64,000 nt of DNA, from NCBI RefSeq assembly GCF_013204885.1, contig NZ_JABMKX010000024.1, forward strand, positions 1 through 64,000, read 5' to 3'. The notes beneath the pieces are model-generated. The model was given only the letters and a program-made list of their open reading frames with translations. It was not told the origin of the DNA and did not search any database. Within the stretch, counting starts at the first letter, position 1; each line of letters begins with the position of its first letter. The stretch comes from Paenibacillus tritici (GTDB lineage Bacteria; Bacillota; Bacilli; Paenibacillales; Paenibacillaceae). Both the position numbers and the translations under genes were made by a program. Positions 35,741-42,914 of this stretch are shown here, in pieces.

Positions 35741-36181
35741 CGAAACGATGCTCTGGAGTAACTCCATGAAAAAAGACTATTCTGCATTAAAACCTGATAT
35801 TTTCCGAAGCTATCTGCACCAATATATCTAATCATCATGCCAGAACATCCTAACTCGGAAATTTAATCAAATATAACCCTTTAACCTACAAAACATAAAA
35901 AAATCGAAAATAGAAACTAAGGCAACTACCACCGTAAGCCACTCAACCCCGCTGTAAGCGGCAAGGGCTAGAGGGAGAACTTCCCCACTATACCGACCAT
36001 CGAAGGCCCCTTACAACCCCTAAAGAAGAGGCCTAGTATATAGGAGAACCAACCACCACAGAGCCGTTAACCAGCTGCAAAACAAAAAAGAGCCGAACGC
36101 CTTGACGCTCGAACTCATATCTAGGAATTATTGATCGATGGATGCAGTGAAGCTATTCGCAAGGTTTGCTCAAGAATGTAC
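35741..36181. other. Intergenic stretch without a supported gene
   Basis: About 440 bp between the recombinase relic and the first CuAON gene. It contains the hairpin CCGCT-TAC-AGCGG (35950-35962) and, on the minus strand, an open frame ending at 35867 that would give a hydrophobic peptide (SGVEWLTVVVALVSIFDFFM and a short basic tail). There is no proper start codon or binding site for it. No promoter or RNA family is recognised. Confidence 0.4.
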
Positions 36182-37354
36182 CTATAAAGTTGGTGCTGTG
36201 TACAAGAAAAGTGGCGCTGATTGCGAAGTAGTTGTAAGTAAAGTAGTCTTTGCAAAAGTACCAGATGATACAACGTACCAGTTACCTTCTATTTGAACAA
36301 CTGGTTTCGCATCCGCGCCATTGGATACAATAGCTGTGTTAAACCCATTTGCATCGAAAGTTGCAATGACTACATTTGAGATTCCATCACAATCTGCGAT
36401 CTTGTCATTTAAGGCTGTGAAGGCTGAATCTGGTTTGCCTGTTCTTGGGTCTACTGTATTATCTAGTAAGGTGTAGGCTACAATACTTGTTTGGTACGCT
36501 TTTTCTATTGTTGAAGAAGAGACACCATTCGCTACAAGCTGACCAAGTGCTCCTTCTGCAATCTTTAATCCTTTGTTTTGGGTGGAACGATCAGACGTGT
36601 TACCTGACCACCGCTGACCAGCTAAAAAGTCCTTAAACTGCTGTTCGTAAACGCCACCTTCATTGTACCGAACCGAACTATACCCCTGTAGGGCAGCATT
36701 GACTTTATCCATGACAAACTTATACTCTGATTGGGACTTAGAGCCGTAATCATGCTTACCAAATTGCACTACTATACCTTTCTCAGAGACACTCACTGTA
36801 GAACTTGGTCTTCCAGAGGGCACTGCCTCAGCAGGGGTAATCACAGCACTCCCACCACTTGTCCCGCTGGTAATGGTAGCTGTCAAAGTGCTGACGTTCC
36901 AACCCACCTGTGCTCCAAATGCTTCACTAACGAAACGAAGTGGCACCATTGTCGAGTTGTTGATCGACTGCGCCTTGACCGTCAAGGTTATCCTGTTGCC
37001 GTTGACTGTGGCTATGTTGCTGCCAATTACGATCTTAATGACGGTGCTTCCCCTGGTTGCTGTTACCGTTTGGGTGGCTGTGTTGAAAGCGATCGTAGCT
37101 CCAAGCTTTTCAAAGATGGATCTCATTGGCACCATTGTTGCCCCACCAATAACTACAGCTGATTGAGGGAAGTTTTGCATGACCCCGTCAATGACAACCG
37201 ATGCCTTTTGATAGACACTTGCTACATTGACTGTTTGTGCACTCTTAGCGGCTAATGTTGATCCGGTTGTTGTTAGAATTCCCCCGACAAAAACTATACT
37301 AGCGAGTAATAAGGCCCGTCTGTGAACAACTAAACTACCGTTCTTACTGACCAT
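36182..37354 (-). CDS. Secreted CuAON-domain protein with degenerate transglutaminase-like tail, copy 1
   Basis: Exported protein of 390 residues. A signal peptide covers about 1-36 (LLLASIVFVGGILTTTGSTL). A copper amine oxidase N-terminal-like domain (about 45-160) shows its repeated pattern MVPMRSIFEKLGATI and MVPLRFVSEAFGAQVGW; despite the name it is a wall-associated or stalk domain and not an oxidase. The C-terminal half (about 200-390) contains KIADCDGISNVVIATFDANG and VVQIEGNWYVVSSG, spaced like the cysteine and the Trp-Tyr strand of bacterial transglutaminase-like domains. The catalytic histidine and aspartate positions are not kept (AKPVVQ, VSSGTF). The ATG at 37354 follows AGGAG. 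It is a close paralogue of the next gene. Confidence 0.8.
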   Translation of the reverse strand: MVSKNGSLVVHRRALLLASIVFVGGILTTTGSTLAAKSAQTVNVASVYQKASVVIDGVMQNFPQSAVVIGGATMVPMRSIFEKLGATIAFNTATQTVTATRGSTVIKIVIGSNIATVNGNRITLTVKAQSINNSTMVPLRFVSEAFGAQVGWNVSTLTATITSGTSGGSAVITPAEAVPSGRPSSTVSVSEKGIVVQFGKHDYGSKSQSEYKFVMDKVNAALQGYSSVRYNEGGVYEQQFKDFLAGQRWSGNTSDRSTQNKGLKIAEGALGQLVANGVSSSTIEKAYQTSIVAYTLLDNTVDPRTGKPDSAFTALNDKIADCDGISNVVIATFDANGFNTAIVSNGADAKPVVQIEGNWYVVSSGTFAKTTLLTTTSQSAPLFLYTAPTL

Positions 37355-37479
37355 GAAAACGACTCCTGACTATTTATATAATCTTTTTACCTGGAGCAAA
37401 TTGAATGATGCAGAGCTAACTCCGTGTTGACTAGAGCGGATAGAAAAACAAGCTAGAAACCCTTCACCTCAGGGATAAT

Positions 37480-38667
37480 TTAAAATGTTGGTGAAGTGTA
37501 CAAGTATAACGCAGCTGACGCAGAGGTTGTTGTAGGTAAAGGTGACTTCACGAAAGTCCCTGACGAAACCATATACCAAACCCCACCGATTTGAACATAT
37601 GGCTTAGCATCTAAACCATCAGCAACGATAGCAGTGTTGTAGCCATTTGCATCAAATACAGCACTAAACACATTCGAAATACCATCGCAGTCGGCCATTT
37701 TTTCAAACAATGCCTGATAAGCCGAGCGTACTACCGTTGTCCCTGGGTCAACTGTGCCATCAAGTAAGTTGTACGCTATCATACTTGTCTGGTATGCCTT
37801 TAAAATAGCAGATTCAGAAACACCATTTGCTACTAGCTCGCCAAGTGCATCTTCTGCCATTTTTAACCCCATGTTCTGATTAGAACGATCTGATGTACTA
37901 CCAGTCCAACGCTGACCAGCTAGGAAATCTTTGTACTGCTGTTCGAAACGACCACCATCATCATAACGGATAGAAGAATATTCCTTTACTGCTGCAGTGA
38001 TCTTATCCATAACCGCTTTATACTGCGACTGAGACGTCGACTCGTAATCATGCTTACCATACTGCACTGTGATCCCGTTCTTAGAGATGTTCGAAGATAC
38101 CGGAGCTGTAGTCGATGGACTTCCCGATAAAACTGTCTCAATCGGGATAACCACTGCTCCTCCACTACCTGATGCTGCACTTGTGATGGTTGCTGTTAAG
38201 GTACTTGGGGTCCACGAAACCGTAGCTCCAAGTGCTTCACTCACGAATCTGAGCGGCACCATGGTACTGTTATTGATTGACTGGACTTTGGCAAACATCG
38301 TTACCTTGGTCCCGTTGACCGTGGCTACGTTGCTGCCGACCACTATCTTAATGGTGGTTGAACCCTTGACTGCAGTTACCGTTTGGGTAGCTGCGTTGAA
38401 ACTTAGTGTTGCTCCTAGACGTTCAAAAATGGCTCGCATTGGCACCATTATTACTCCGTTGATAACGACAGCGGATTGGGGGAAGTTTTGTGTTGCGCCG
38501 TTAATCACTACGGATGCCTTCTGGTGCTGTTCCGCTGTTACTGCGAGGGTACCCGCCTCCGAGCCATTCTCTTTCGCTGCAACTGTAGAACCTCCAGTAG
38601 CCAACATCGAGACGACTAAAGCCGCGCTAAAGGCTGTAGAAAGCACCTGTTTCTTTTGGTGAACCAT
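37480..38667 (-). CDS. Secreted CuAON-domain protein with degenerate transglutaminase-like tail, copy 2
   Basis: Exported protein of 395 residues, paralogue of the 36182-37354 product. Signal peptide about 1-31 (STAFSAALVVSMLATGGSTV). CuAON domain with MVPMRAIFERLGATL and MVPLRFVSEALGATVSW. C-terminal region with KMADCDGISNVFSAVFDANG and YVQIGGVWYMVSSGTF: the cysteine of a transglutaminase-like fold is in place, but the His and Asp that complete the triad are missing. I set the start at the ATG at 38667, with GGAGG 7 nt before it; the longer frame to 38835 crosses a structured leader and gives no signal peptide. The upstream gene copy follows after 125 nt; whether they share a transcript is open. 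Confidence 0.8.
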   Translation of the reverse strand: MVHQKKQVLSTAFSAALVVSMLATGGSTVAAKENGSEAGTLAVTAEQHQKASVVINGATQNFPQSAVVINGVIMVPMRAIFERLGATLSFNAATQTVTAVKGSTTIKIVVGSNVATVNGTKVTMFAKVQSINNSTMVPLRFVSEALGATVSWTPSTLTATITSAASGSGGAVVIPIETVLSGSPSTTAPVSSNISKNGITVQYGKHDYESTSQSQYKAVMDKITAAVKEYSSIRYDDGGRFEQQYKDFLAGQRWTGSTSDRSNQNMGLKMAEDALGELVANGVSESAILKAYQTSMIAYNLLDGTVDPGTTVVRSAYQALFEKMADCDGISNVFSAVFDANGYNTAIVADGLDAKPYVQIGGVWYMVSSGTFVKSPLPTTTSASAALYLYTSPTF

Positions 38668-38715
38668 GACCATACCTCCGATTATATTATGTACTGTATT
38701 AAGTAGCTTACTTTG

Positions 38716-38801
38716 CAGGGATAGAGCCGAGACATATCCAAGTGAGGAAAGAGAGTCCGACTTAAAACCTCTCGGTGTCCACTTCCATGAATATGTCCCT
38801 G
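38716..38801 (-). promoter_or_regulatory. Structured 5' leader of the CuAON gene, family unknown
   Basis: Upstream of the 38667 start, GACATAT (38731-38737) pairs with ATATGTC (38791-38797); the pairing is extended by CAGGGA / TCCCTG around a 10-nt bulge, and an inner stem GAGAG (38751-38755) / CTCTC (38769-38773) lies in the loop. This layout suggests a folded RNA leader. It does not match any riboswitch class I can recall. Beyond it, up to the XRE gene at 39118, there is a perfect hairpin AGGCTT-CTA-AAGCCT but no supported gene. Confidence 0.35.
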
Positions 38802-39117
38802 TGGGCAGTCTGTCGTTTTCCTCAGATTCCTTCATCGTTATGTTTTATATCCCGCATTAACTCCCTAATTGCTTAATGCTTCTCGTTGTTTCAGTAAAAC
38901 TCCCGCGACATCCATCGCCAGATAACAAACCAGACTTGACCTGTTTTCATAGGCATTGATGGCATCCGGTGGTTTCCATAGGCTTCTAAAGCCTAAACAA
39001 AGGGTAAAGAACTTTTTTCTTTCGTGTTAAATTACATATATTTAATTTTTGTTGGATACTCGACCTGTCATTTGTATTATACCTTATTGAAAATGGTTAT
39101 AAAAGGAGTTTTCTCTT

Positions 39118-39387
39118 TTGAACGAACATCCCTTAACCATAAGACAGATTATTGGCAAGACCATTAAAGCCATTCGATTACAACAAGACTTAAGTCAGGA
39201 AGATCTCGCAGGTCTTTGCTCGGTCGACCGCGCCTACATATCCCTTATCGAAGTTGGCAAGAACGAACCCTCCGTCAGCAAGATCTTTCAGCTTTGTGAA
39301 GGACTTCAAACAAAGCCTTCCACCTTTTTCAAAATAGTCGAAGTAGAGTACGAAAATCTAAAAGATGTGCATTCCGATATGGAATAA
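39118..39387 (+). CDS. XRE-family transcriptional regulator, small
   Basis: Protein of 89 residues made up almost entirely of one XRE/Cro-type helix-turn-helix (about 10-68): LQQDLSQEDLAGLCSVDRAY, then ISLIEVGKNEPSV. Translation starts at TTG (39118) with AAAGGAG 10 nt upstream. Such regulators are common in integrated elements and often control excision or neighbouring accessory genes. It is read towards the second XRE gene but has its own terminator, and it is divergent from the CuAON genes. Confidence 0.85.
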   Translation: MNEHPLTIRQIIGKTIKAIRLQQDLSQEDLAGLCSVDRAYISLIEVGKNEPSVSKIFQLCEGLQTKPSTFFKIVEVEYENLKDVHSDME

Positions 39388-39396
39388 GCGCTCAGA

Positions 39397-39426
39397 AGCT
39401 ATCAGCCGCTCGCTGATAGCTTTTTT
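39397..39426 (+). terminator. Terminator of the small XRE gene
   Basis: AGCTATCAGC / GCTGATAGCT form a perfect 10-bp stem with a 4-nt loop, followed by TTTTTT. Confidence 0.92.
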
Positions 39427-39554
39427 CATATTACCTGAGATTCTTCTTCATTTCAGTTGACTATGAGTAACAAATGCTGATTGATCTACAACTTTAGACC
39501 CGATTTTCCGATATCTTTATATGTGGATTGATTTTGTTTAGGAGGTTCGCAGTT

Positions 39555-40247
39555 GTGGGTATAAGGCAGGAGTTTGGACAACGTTGTAAAGAATTAAGAG
39601 CACGGTCAGGCATGTCTCAAGAAATGCTTGCTTATCGAGCTGGACTTGATCGAAGCTATATCAGCGGTGTTGAGCGCGGGGAACGCAATATCAGTATTGT
39701 CAACCTTGAGAAGATCGCATTTGCGTTTAATGTTTCTATGTCCTACCTATTTGCCGATGAGCGATTCTCTGCAACCCCTGCTTATCAGCAAAAGGACTTT
39801 ACTATTCCGTTCCTTGAGCGGTTCAAATACTCTCTGGATAGTGAAAAGAAAGTGCTCAGCTTTCAGGTACATGGTTTGTTGACAGCCGCTAATGTCGAAT
39901 ACATGTCGAAAACTTTAAATGGTTTTTATTCCGCTTATGGAAAAGATGAACTCAGTGTCTTAGTCGATCACCGCGAGATGAAAGCGTCTGATGGGGAAAT
40001 CGCAGTCTACTCGCCCGAAGTGGCGGAAAAAGCAGTTCTGTTTCAGCAAGAGTTAACAATCTATAGCAAGAAGGTTGTTGCCCTGTGCAACTCTAATTAC
40101 ATGGTGCAACAATTAAATCATGTTGCCAAACAAAGTGGCATTCTTGAAAAAGCAACTCATCTATACGATCAAGATAACATCATGGTCTGGAAGGCGTTCG
40201 AACTTCTGGAGATCAGTGGCAATCCATTAGTTAAAACAATTAAGTAA
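39555..40247 (+). CDS. XRE regulator with a C-terminal STAS-like domain
   Basis: Protein of 230 residues. The N-terminal XRE helix-turn-helix (about 5-62) reads RARSGMSQEMLAYRAGLDRS, then YISGVERGERNIS. The C-terminal 140 residues (LSFQVHGLLTAANVEYMSKT and SVLVDHREMKASDGE) look like a SpoIIAA/STAS-type alpha-beta sensor fold; this is a judgement by pattern. Translation starts at GTG 39555, with AGGAGG 9 nt upstream; the TTG at 39528 precedes the binding site and is rejected. It ends 40 nt before the terminator of the tRNA pair on the other strand. Target unknown. Confidence 0.8.
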   Translation: MGIRQEFGQRCKELRARSGMSQEMLAYRAGLDRSYISGVERGERNISIVNLEKIAFAFNVSMSYLFADERFSATPAYQQKDFTIPFLERFKYSLDSEKKVLSFQVHGLLTAANVEYMSKTLNGFYSAYGKDELSVLVDHREMKASDGEIAVYSPEVAEKAVLFQQELTIYSKKVVALCNSNYMVQQLNHVAKQSGILEKATHLYDQDNIMVWKAFELLEISGNPLVKTIK

Positions 40248-40287
40248 GTTCATCCTCTCCGTGTTGAGTATGCTCAATAATAAAACA

Positions 40288-40313
40288 AAGAAACGGCATC
40301 TCTGCCGTTTCTT
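40288..40313 (-). terminator. Terminator of the tRNA-Ala-tRNA-Lys pair in the island
   Basis: On the minus strand AAGAAACGGCA / TGCCGTTTCTT with a GAGA loop, followed by TTGTTTTATT. Same type as at 410-435 and 26976-26997. Confidence 0.82.
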
Positions 40314-40319
40314 CTGTAA

Positions 40320-40392
40320 TGGACTCTCAGGGGCTCGAACCCTGGACAAATAGATTAAGAGTCTACTGCTCTACCAACTGAGCTAAGAGTCC
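40320..40392 (-). tRNA. tRNA-Lys (anticodon CTT), copy 3
   Basis: Identical over all 73 nt to the other two copies. It follows the intact tRNA-Ala by 6 nt and lies inside the island, 160 nt from the right junction. It should be transcribed from the resident promoter at 40672-40700. Confidence 0.96.
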
Positions 40393-40398
40393 ATAGTA

Positions 40399-40474
40399 TG
40401 GTGGAGAATAGGGGGCTCGAACCCCTGACCTCATCGCTGCCAGCGATGCGCTCTCCCAGCTGAGCTAATTCCCC
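40399..40474 (-). tRNA. tRNA-Ala (anticodon GGC), intact copy in the island
   Basis: Minus strand, 76 nt including an encoded CCA. Acceptor GGGGAAT/ATTCTCC (one G-T), D stem GCTC/GAGC, anticodon stem CATCG/CGATG with loop CTGGCAG, T stem AGGGG/CCCCT. It differs from the split tRNA-Ala only in the lower acceptor stem and one T-loop base. It replaces the function of the broken gene next to it. Confidence 0.95.
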
Positions 40475-40525
40475 ATACGCTTACATTTTTTCCAATTATT
40501 TCAAAATGGTCTTTATTACTTTGTT

Positions 40526-40572
40526 GGGCAGTGTTTCTAGCCAGCGTGTACTCCCAGCTGAGCTATGGCCCC
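40526..40572. other. attR junction of the island
   Basis: The left part is island DNA: GGGCAGTG (40526-40533), then 17 nt (tttctagccagcgtgta), then the crossover CT (40551-40552). The right part is the first 20 nt of tRNA-Ala. Joined to the island side of attL it gives GGGCAGTG-N17-CT-N17-CACTGCCC. Confidence 0.82.
40553..40572 (-). pseudogene. tRNA-Ala, 5' fragment of 20 nt
   Basis: The minus strand reads GGGGCCATAGCTCAGCTGGG, the acceptor 5' strand, D-stem 5' strand and D loop of a tRNA-Ala. The rest of the gene is at 27086-27141. It is still behind the original promoter. Confidence 0.9.
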
Positions 40573-40671
40573 ACAAGCTTGATTTAGAATGACATTATGT
40601 ATTCTAAAATCCAATTAGAGCAGTGTGTTCTAGTCGCTTATAAATCAATGTGTTTCGTAGGCGACTTCTAT

Positions 40672-40700
40672 ATAATACAGAAATTCATCGTTAGTGTCAA
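40672..40700 (-). promoter_or_regulatory. Resident promoter of the tRNA-Ala-tRNA-Lys operon
   Basis: Minus strand TTGACA (40695-40700), 17 nt, TATTAT (40672-40677). It lies outside the island, about 100 nt before the split tRNA-Ala. It now transcribes the 20-nt fragment and then the intact tRNA pair brought by the island. The rest of the gap 40475-40820 holds no gene. Confidence 0.78.
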
Positions 40701-40820
40701 CCATTTTATGAAATTAATTTGATGGTAACTTGGGACGGCACTCTACACAGGGACTTGACCCCTAAACTCAAGGCAAGTCCCATTCAAGCCGCTACCAGCA
40801 TGACCCAGCTTTTTATGCGC

Positions 40821-41297
40821 TTACAAGCCGTCCAGCTCTTCCGTGTTCTTGGAGAGCAGTCCCTTCAGTTCCTTCATGAACATGTTGATGTCCTTGAACT
40901 GGCGGTACACGGACGCGAAGCGCACGTAGGCCACCTCGTCTACAGGGTAGAGCTGCTCCATGACCAGCTCGCCGATCTGGCGGCTCTCGATCTCCGCCAG
41001 GGCTATGCCGCGCAGACTTTTCTCGACCTCGGATACGATGACCTCCAGACGCTCTACAGGAACGGGACGTTTCTCGCAGGCGCGGATAAGGCCGCGGAGG
41101 ATTTTGTCCCGGCTGAACTCTTCACGGCTGCCGTCTTTTTTGATCACAATCAGGGGGGTCTCTTCAATCATCTCGAAGGTGGTGAACCGGCGGCTGCACA
41201 GCTCGCATTCACGCCTGCGGCGGATCGACTTATTCTCGTTGGCTGGACGCGAATCAAGCACTTTGGTATTGGTGTGATCGCAGTAAGGACATTTCAT
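40821..41297 (-). CDS. nrdR: NrdR, transcriptional repressor of ribonucleotide reductase genes
   Basis: Repressor of 158 residues. The N-terminal zinc ribbon has two CxxC pairs (MKCPYCDHTNTKVLDSRP and RRRECELCSRRFTTFE). An ATP-cone domain follows (about 49-139), starting VIKKDGSREEFSRDKILRGL. NrdR binds NrdR boxes and senses ATP/dATP to hold down nrd operons. I take the ATG at 41297, giving the usual MKCP start; a GTG four codons upstream has no room for a binding site. In Bacillus, nrdR lies in the same neighbourhood as polA, mutM, ytaF and coaE, as here. Confidence 0.95.
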   Translation of the reverse strand: MKCPYCDHTNTKVLDSRPANENKSIRRRRECELCSRRFTTFEMIEETPLIVIKKDGSREEFSRDKILRGLIRACEKRPVPVERLEVIVSEVEKSLRGIALAEIESRQIGELVMEQLYPVDEVAYVRFASVYRQFKDINMFMKELKGLLSKNTEELDGL

Positions 41298-41363
41298 AAG
41301 CTTCTTCACTTCCTCATCTTAAGAATGGATTGTTAATTTCCAGAAATCACCGTTTATTTGTTG

Positions 41364-41393
41364 TTATGAATATGGCATGTCCGGCACATAATA
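41364..41393 (+). promoter_or_regulatory. Probable sigma-G promoter of the spore protein gene
   Basis: TTATG (41364-41368) and CATAATA (41387-41393) are 18 nt apart, close to the sigma-G consensus (GNATR, 18 nt, CATNNTA). This agrees with forespore expression of the gene that follows. Confidence 0.55.
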
Positions 41394-41423
41394 CAGTTAC
41401 CAACCGATAGGAGGTGAACAGCA

Positions 41424-41642
41424 ATGAGCCAAAACAACAGCTCCAACAACCTGGTAGCTCCAAATTCACGTGGTGCCTTGGAACAACTGAAATATGAAGT
41501 TGCCCAAGAACTCGGTATTACCCTCTCCCCAGACGGATACCAAGGCAATAAAACTTCTTACGAAAACGGTTCGATCGGTGGTTACATCACTAAACGTCTT
41601 GTAACCCTGGCTGAACAGCAACTGGCAGGTCAGTTCAAATAA
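41424..41642 (+). CDS. Alpha/beta-type small acid-soluble spore protein
   Basis: Protein of 72 residues. It has the two SASP signature blocks: ALEQLKYEVAQELGI, containing the E-L-G-type GPR protease region (YEVAQELGI), and GSIGGYITKRLVTLAEQQL. These proteins coat DNA in the forespore and protect it from UV. AGGAGGTG lies 7 nt before the ATG. Good evidence that the host sporulates. Monocistronic, with a terminator right after. Confidence 0.95.
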   Translation: MSQNNSSNNLVAPNSRGALEQLKYEVAQELGITLSPDGYQGNKTSYENGSIGGYITKRLVTLAEQQLAGQFK

Positions 41643-41669
41643 CCTGCCCAAACGACATAAGCTTGCCTA

Positions 41670-41712
41670 AGAAGTATCGAACGGCCTCCGGGCCGTTTGA
41701 TGCTTCTTTTTA
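41670..41712 (+). terminator. Terminator of the spore protein gene
   Basis: A long stem AGAAG.ATC.AACGGCC / GGCCGTT.GAT.CTTCT around a TCCG loop ends in TTTTTT. The A-rich left side may also help end the convergent minus-strand gene. Confidence 0.88.
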
Positions 41713-41745
41713 ACGTGCAGCAGAATAATTAAAGGGTAAAGTGCC

Positions 41746-42312
41746 TCAGAACTCGCTGTAAAGCTCTGTGTACTGGTCGTAATAATAAATCACACGCTGC
41801 ACGTAGTGCCGGGTCTCACCGAACGGAATGTCCTTCACCGAAGCTTCCGTTCCGTCCCATTGTCCCGCATCCAGCCAGCTCTGCACTTTGCCTGGTCCGG
41901 CGTTGTATGCGGCTATGACCGCAATGCGGTTGCCGTCAAACTGCTTGGACAACGTAGACAAATACCAGGTACCCAGCTCAATGTTCGATGACGGCTCCTC
42001 CTTGAGCCGCTCGAGCGACACTTTGGGAAGCTTGGCCTTTTCCAGAGCCCACTTGGCGGTATCCGGCATGAGCTGCATGAGCCCGAGCGCTCCTTTTTTG
42101 GATTCGCGTCCGGTCTTATAATTGGTCTCCACTCGAATGATTGACGCTACAAGGAACGGGTCCATCTCATAAGTGAGACTGTGCCGGCGGATCTCTTCTT
42201 TATAATGGATCGGATAAAACCACGACATCCAGTGGGTACCCAGGAACAGAATGGCTGTGAAGCCCACGAATAACAACAGCAGTACTCTTTTTTTGCGCAG
42301 CCACTTCATCAT
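41746..42312 (-). CDS. Membrane-anchored lytic transglycosylase (SLT domain)
   Basis: Protein of 188 residues that should cleave peptidoglycan glycan strands. One N-terminal membrane anchor (about 8-28) follows basic MMKWLRKKR. The Slt70-type goose-lysozyme fold has the catalytic glutamate in RVETNYK, then GLMQLMP and AAYNAGPG. The start is the ATG at 42312, which overlaps the coaE stop codon (ATGA), so translation is coupled; a GTG at 42333 is a weaker option. It is last in a coaE-slt unit. Confidence 0.9.
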   Translation of the reverse strand: MMKWLRKKRVLLLLFVGFTAILFLGTHWMSWFYPIHYKEEIRRHSLTYEMDPFLVASIIRVETNYKTGRESKKGALGLMQLMPDTAKWALEKAKLPKVSLERLKEEPSSNIELGTWYLSTLSKQFDGNRIAVIAAYNAGPGKVQSWLDAGQWDGTEASVKDIPFGETRHYVQRVIYYYDQYTELYSEF

Positions 42313-42905
42313 AGCAGACCCAGCTTGTCCCACAGACCGGCAACCTGCCGCTCCGTAGCTTCGAGATTGCCGCTATTGTCGATTACATGACTGGCTTTCC
42401 TGCGTTTCAGCTCAATGTCCATCTGGGATCTAAGCCGGTCCTCCGCCTGTTCAAGCTTCATTCCGTTCCGCTCCATGAGGCGGGCCAGCTGCACCCTCCT
42501 GGGAACATACACCACAATGATCTGATCAAATAATGAATCCAGCTCGGACTCATAGAGCAGCGGAATATCCACAATCACCAATCGCTGCGGATCTTCCTGC
42601 TCCAGCGTATACATCCGGTCCTTAATTTGCCTGCGGATCGCCGGATGGGTCAGGTTGTTCAAGGTCTTAAGCGCCTCCGGGTCCCGGAAAACGATCTCAC
42701 CCAGCACCGCCCTGTCCAGTGAACCGTCAGGCTGCAGAATCCGCTCTCCAAATGCCTGCACAGCAGCGGCCAATACCGGATGCCCCGGAAGCATAACCTC
42801 TCTGGCGATGACATCCGCATCCACCAGAGCGGCTCCCTTCCGGACAAACATTGCAGACACGGTGCTTTTGCCCGAAGCAATTCCTCCGGTTAAGCCTATA
42901 ATCAT
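42309..42905 (-). CDS. coaE: Dephospho-CoA kinase
   Basis: Enzyme of 198 residues that makes coenzyme A by phosphorylating dephospho-CoA at the 3' position. The P-loop is GLTGGIASGKST. Further conserved parts are VDADVIAREV, LTHPAIRRQI and VDIPLLYES. Length is normal for the family. GAGGTGAG lies a few bases before the ATG. It follows ytaF by 9 nt, the same order as in Bacillus. Confidence 0.95.
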   Translation of the reverse strand: MIIGLTGGIASGKSTVSAMFVRKGAALVDADVIAREVMLPGHPVLAAAVQAFGERILQPDGSLDRAVLGEIVFRDPEALKTLNNLTHPAIRRQIKDRMYTLEQEDPQRLVIVDIPLLYESELDSLFDQIIVVYVPRRVQLARLMERNGMKLEQAEDRLRSQMDIELKRRKASHVIDNSGNLEATERQVAGLWDKLGLL

Positions 42906-42914
42906 GTACTCACC

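Larger units (their letters stand above)
27142..40550. mobile_element. 13.4-kb genomic island integrated in tRNA-Ala
   Basis: The island lies between two halves of one tRNA-Ala gene. Its contents on the minus strand are the giant metallophosphoesterase-PIN gene, an Mrr-like endonuclease gene, a broken serine recombinase and two CuAON genes; on the plus strand, two XRE regulators; and at the right end an intact tRNA-Ala-tRNA-Lys pair. The left third is clearly more A/T-rich than the flanking chromosome. Both junctions share CT, and joining the ends gives an inverted-repeat attP-like site. All this points to site-specific insertion by a large serine recombinase. Confidence 0.85.

Noticed and set aside
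35566..35838. A 90-residue open frame on the minus strand
   Set aside because: Only its last part (FTLVHSVLYKHGN) looks meaningful, and it joins the recombinase relic after a frameshift. It is treated as part of that pseudogene.
35867..35990. Hydrophobic peptide frame resembling a type I toxin
   Set aside because: No start codon with a binding site, and no recognisable toxin sequence or antisense promoter. Noted in the intergenic entry only.
38716..39010. c-di-GMP or other known riboswitch
   Set aside because: Stems are present but the conserved bases of known classes are not.
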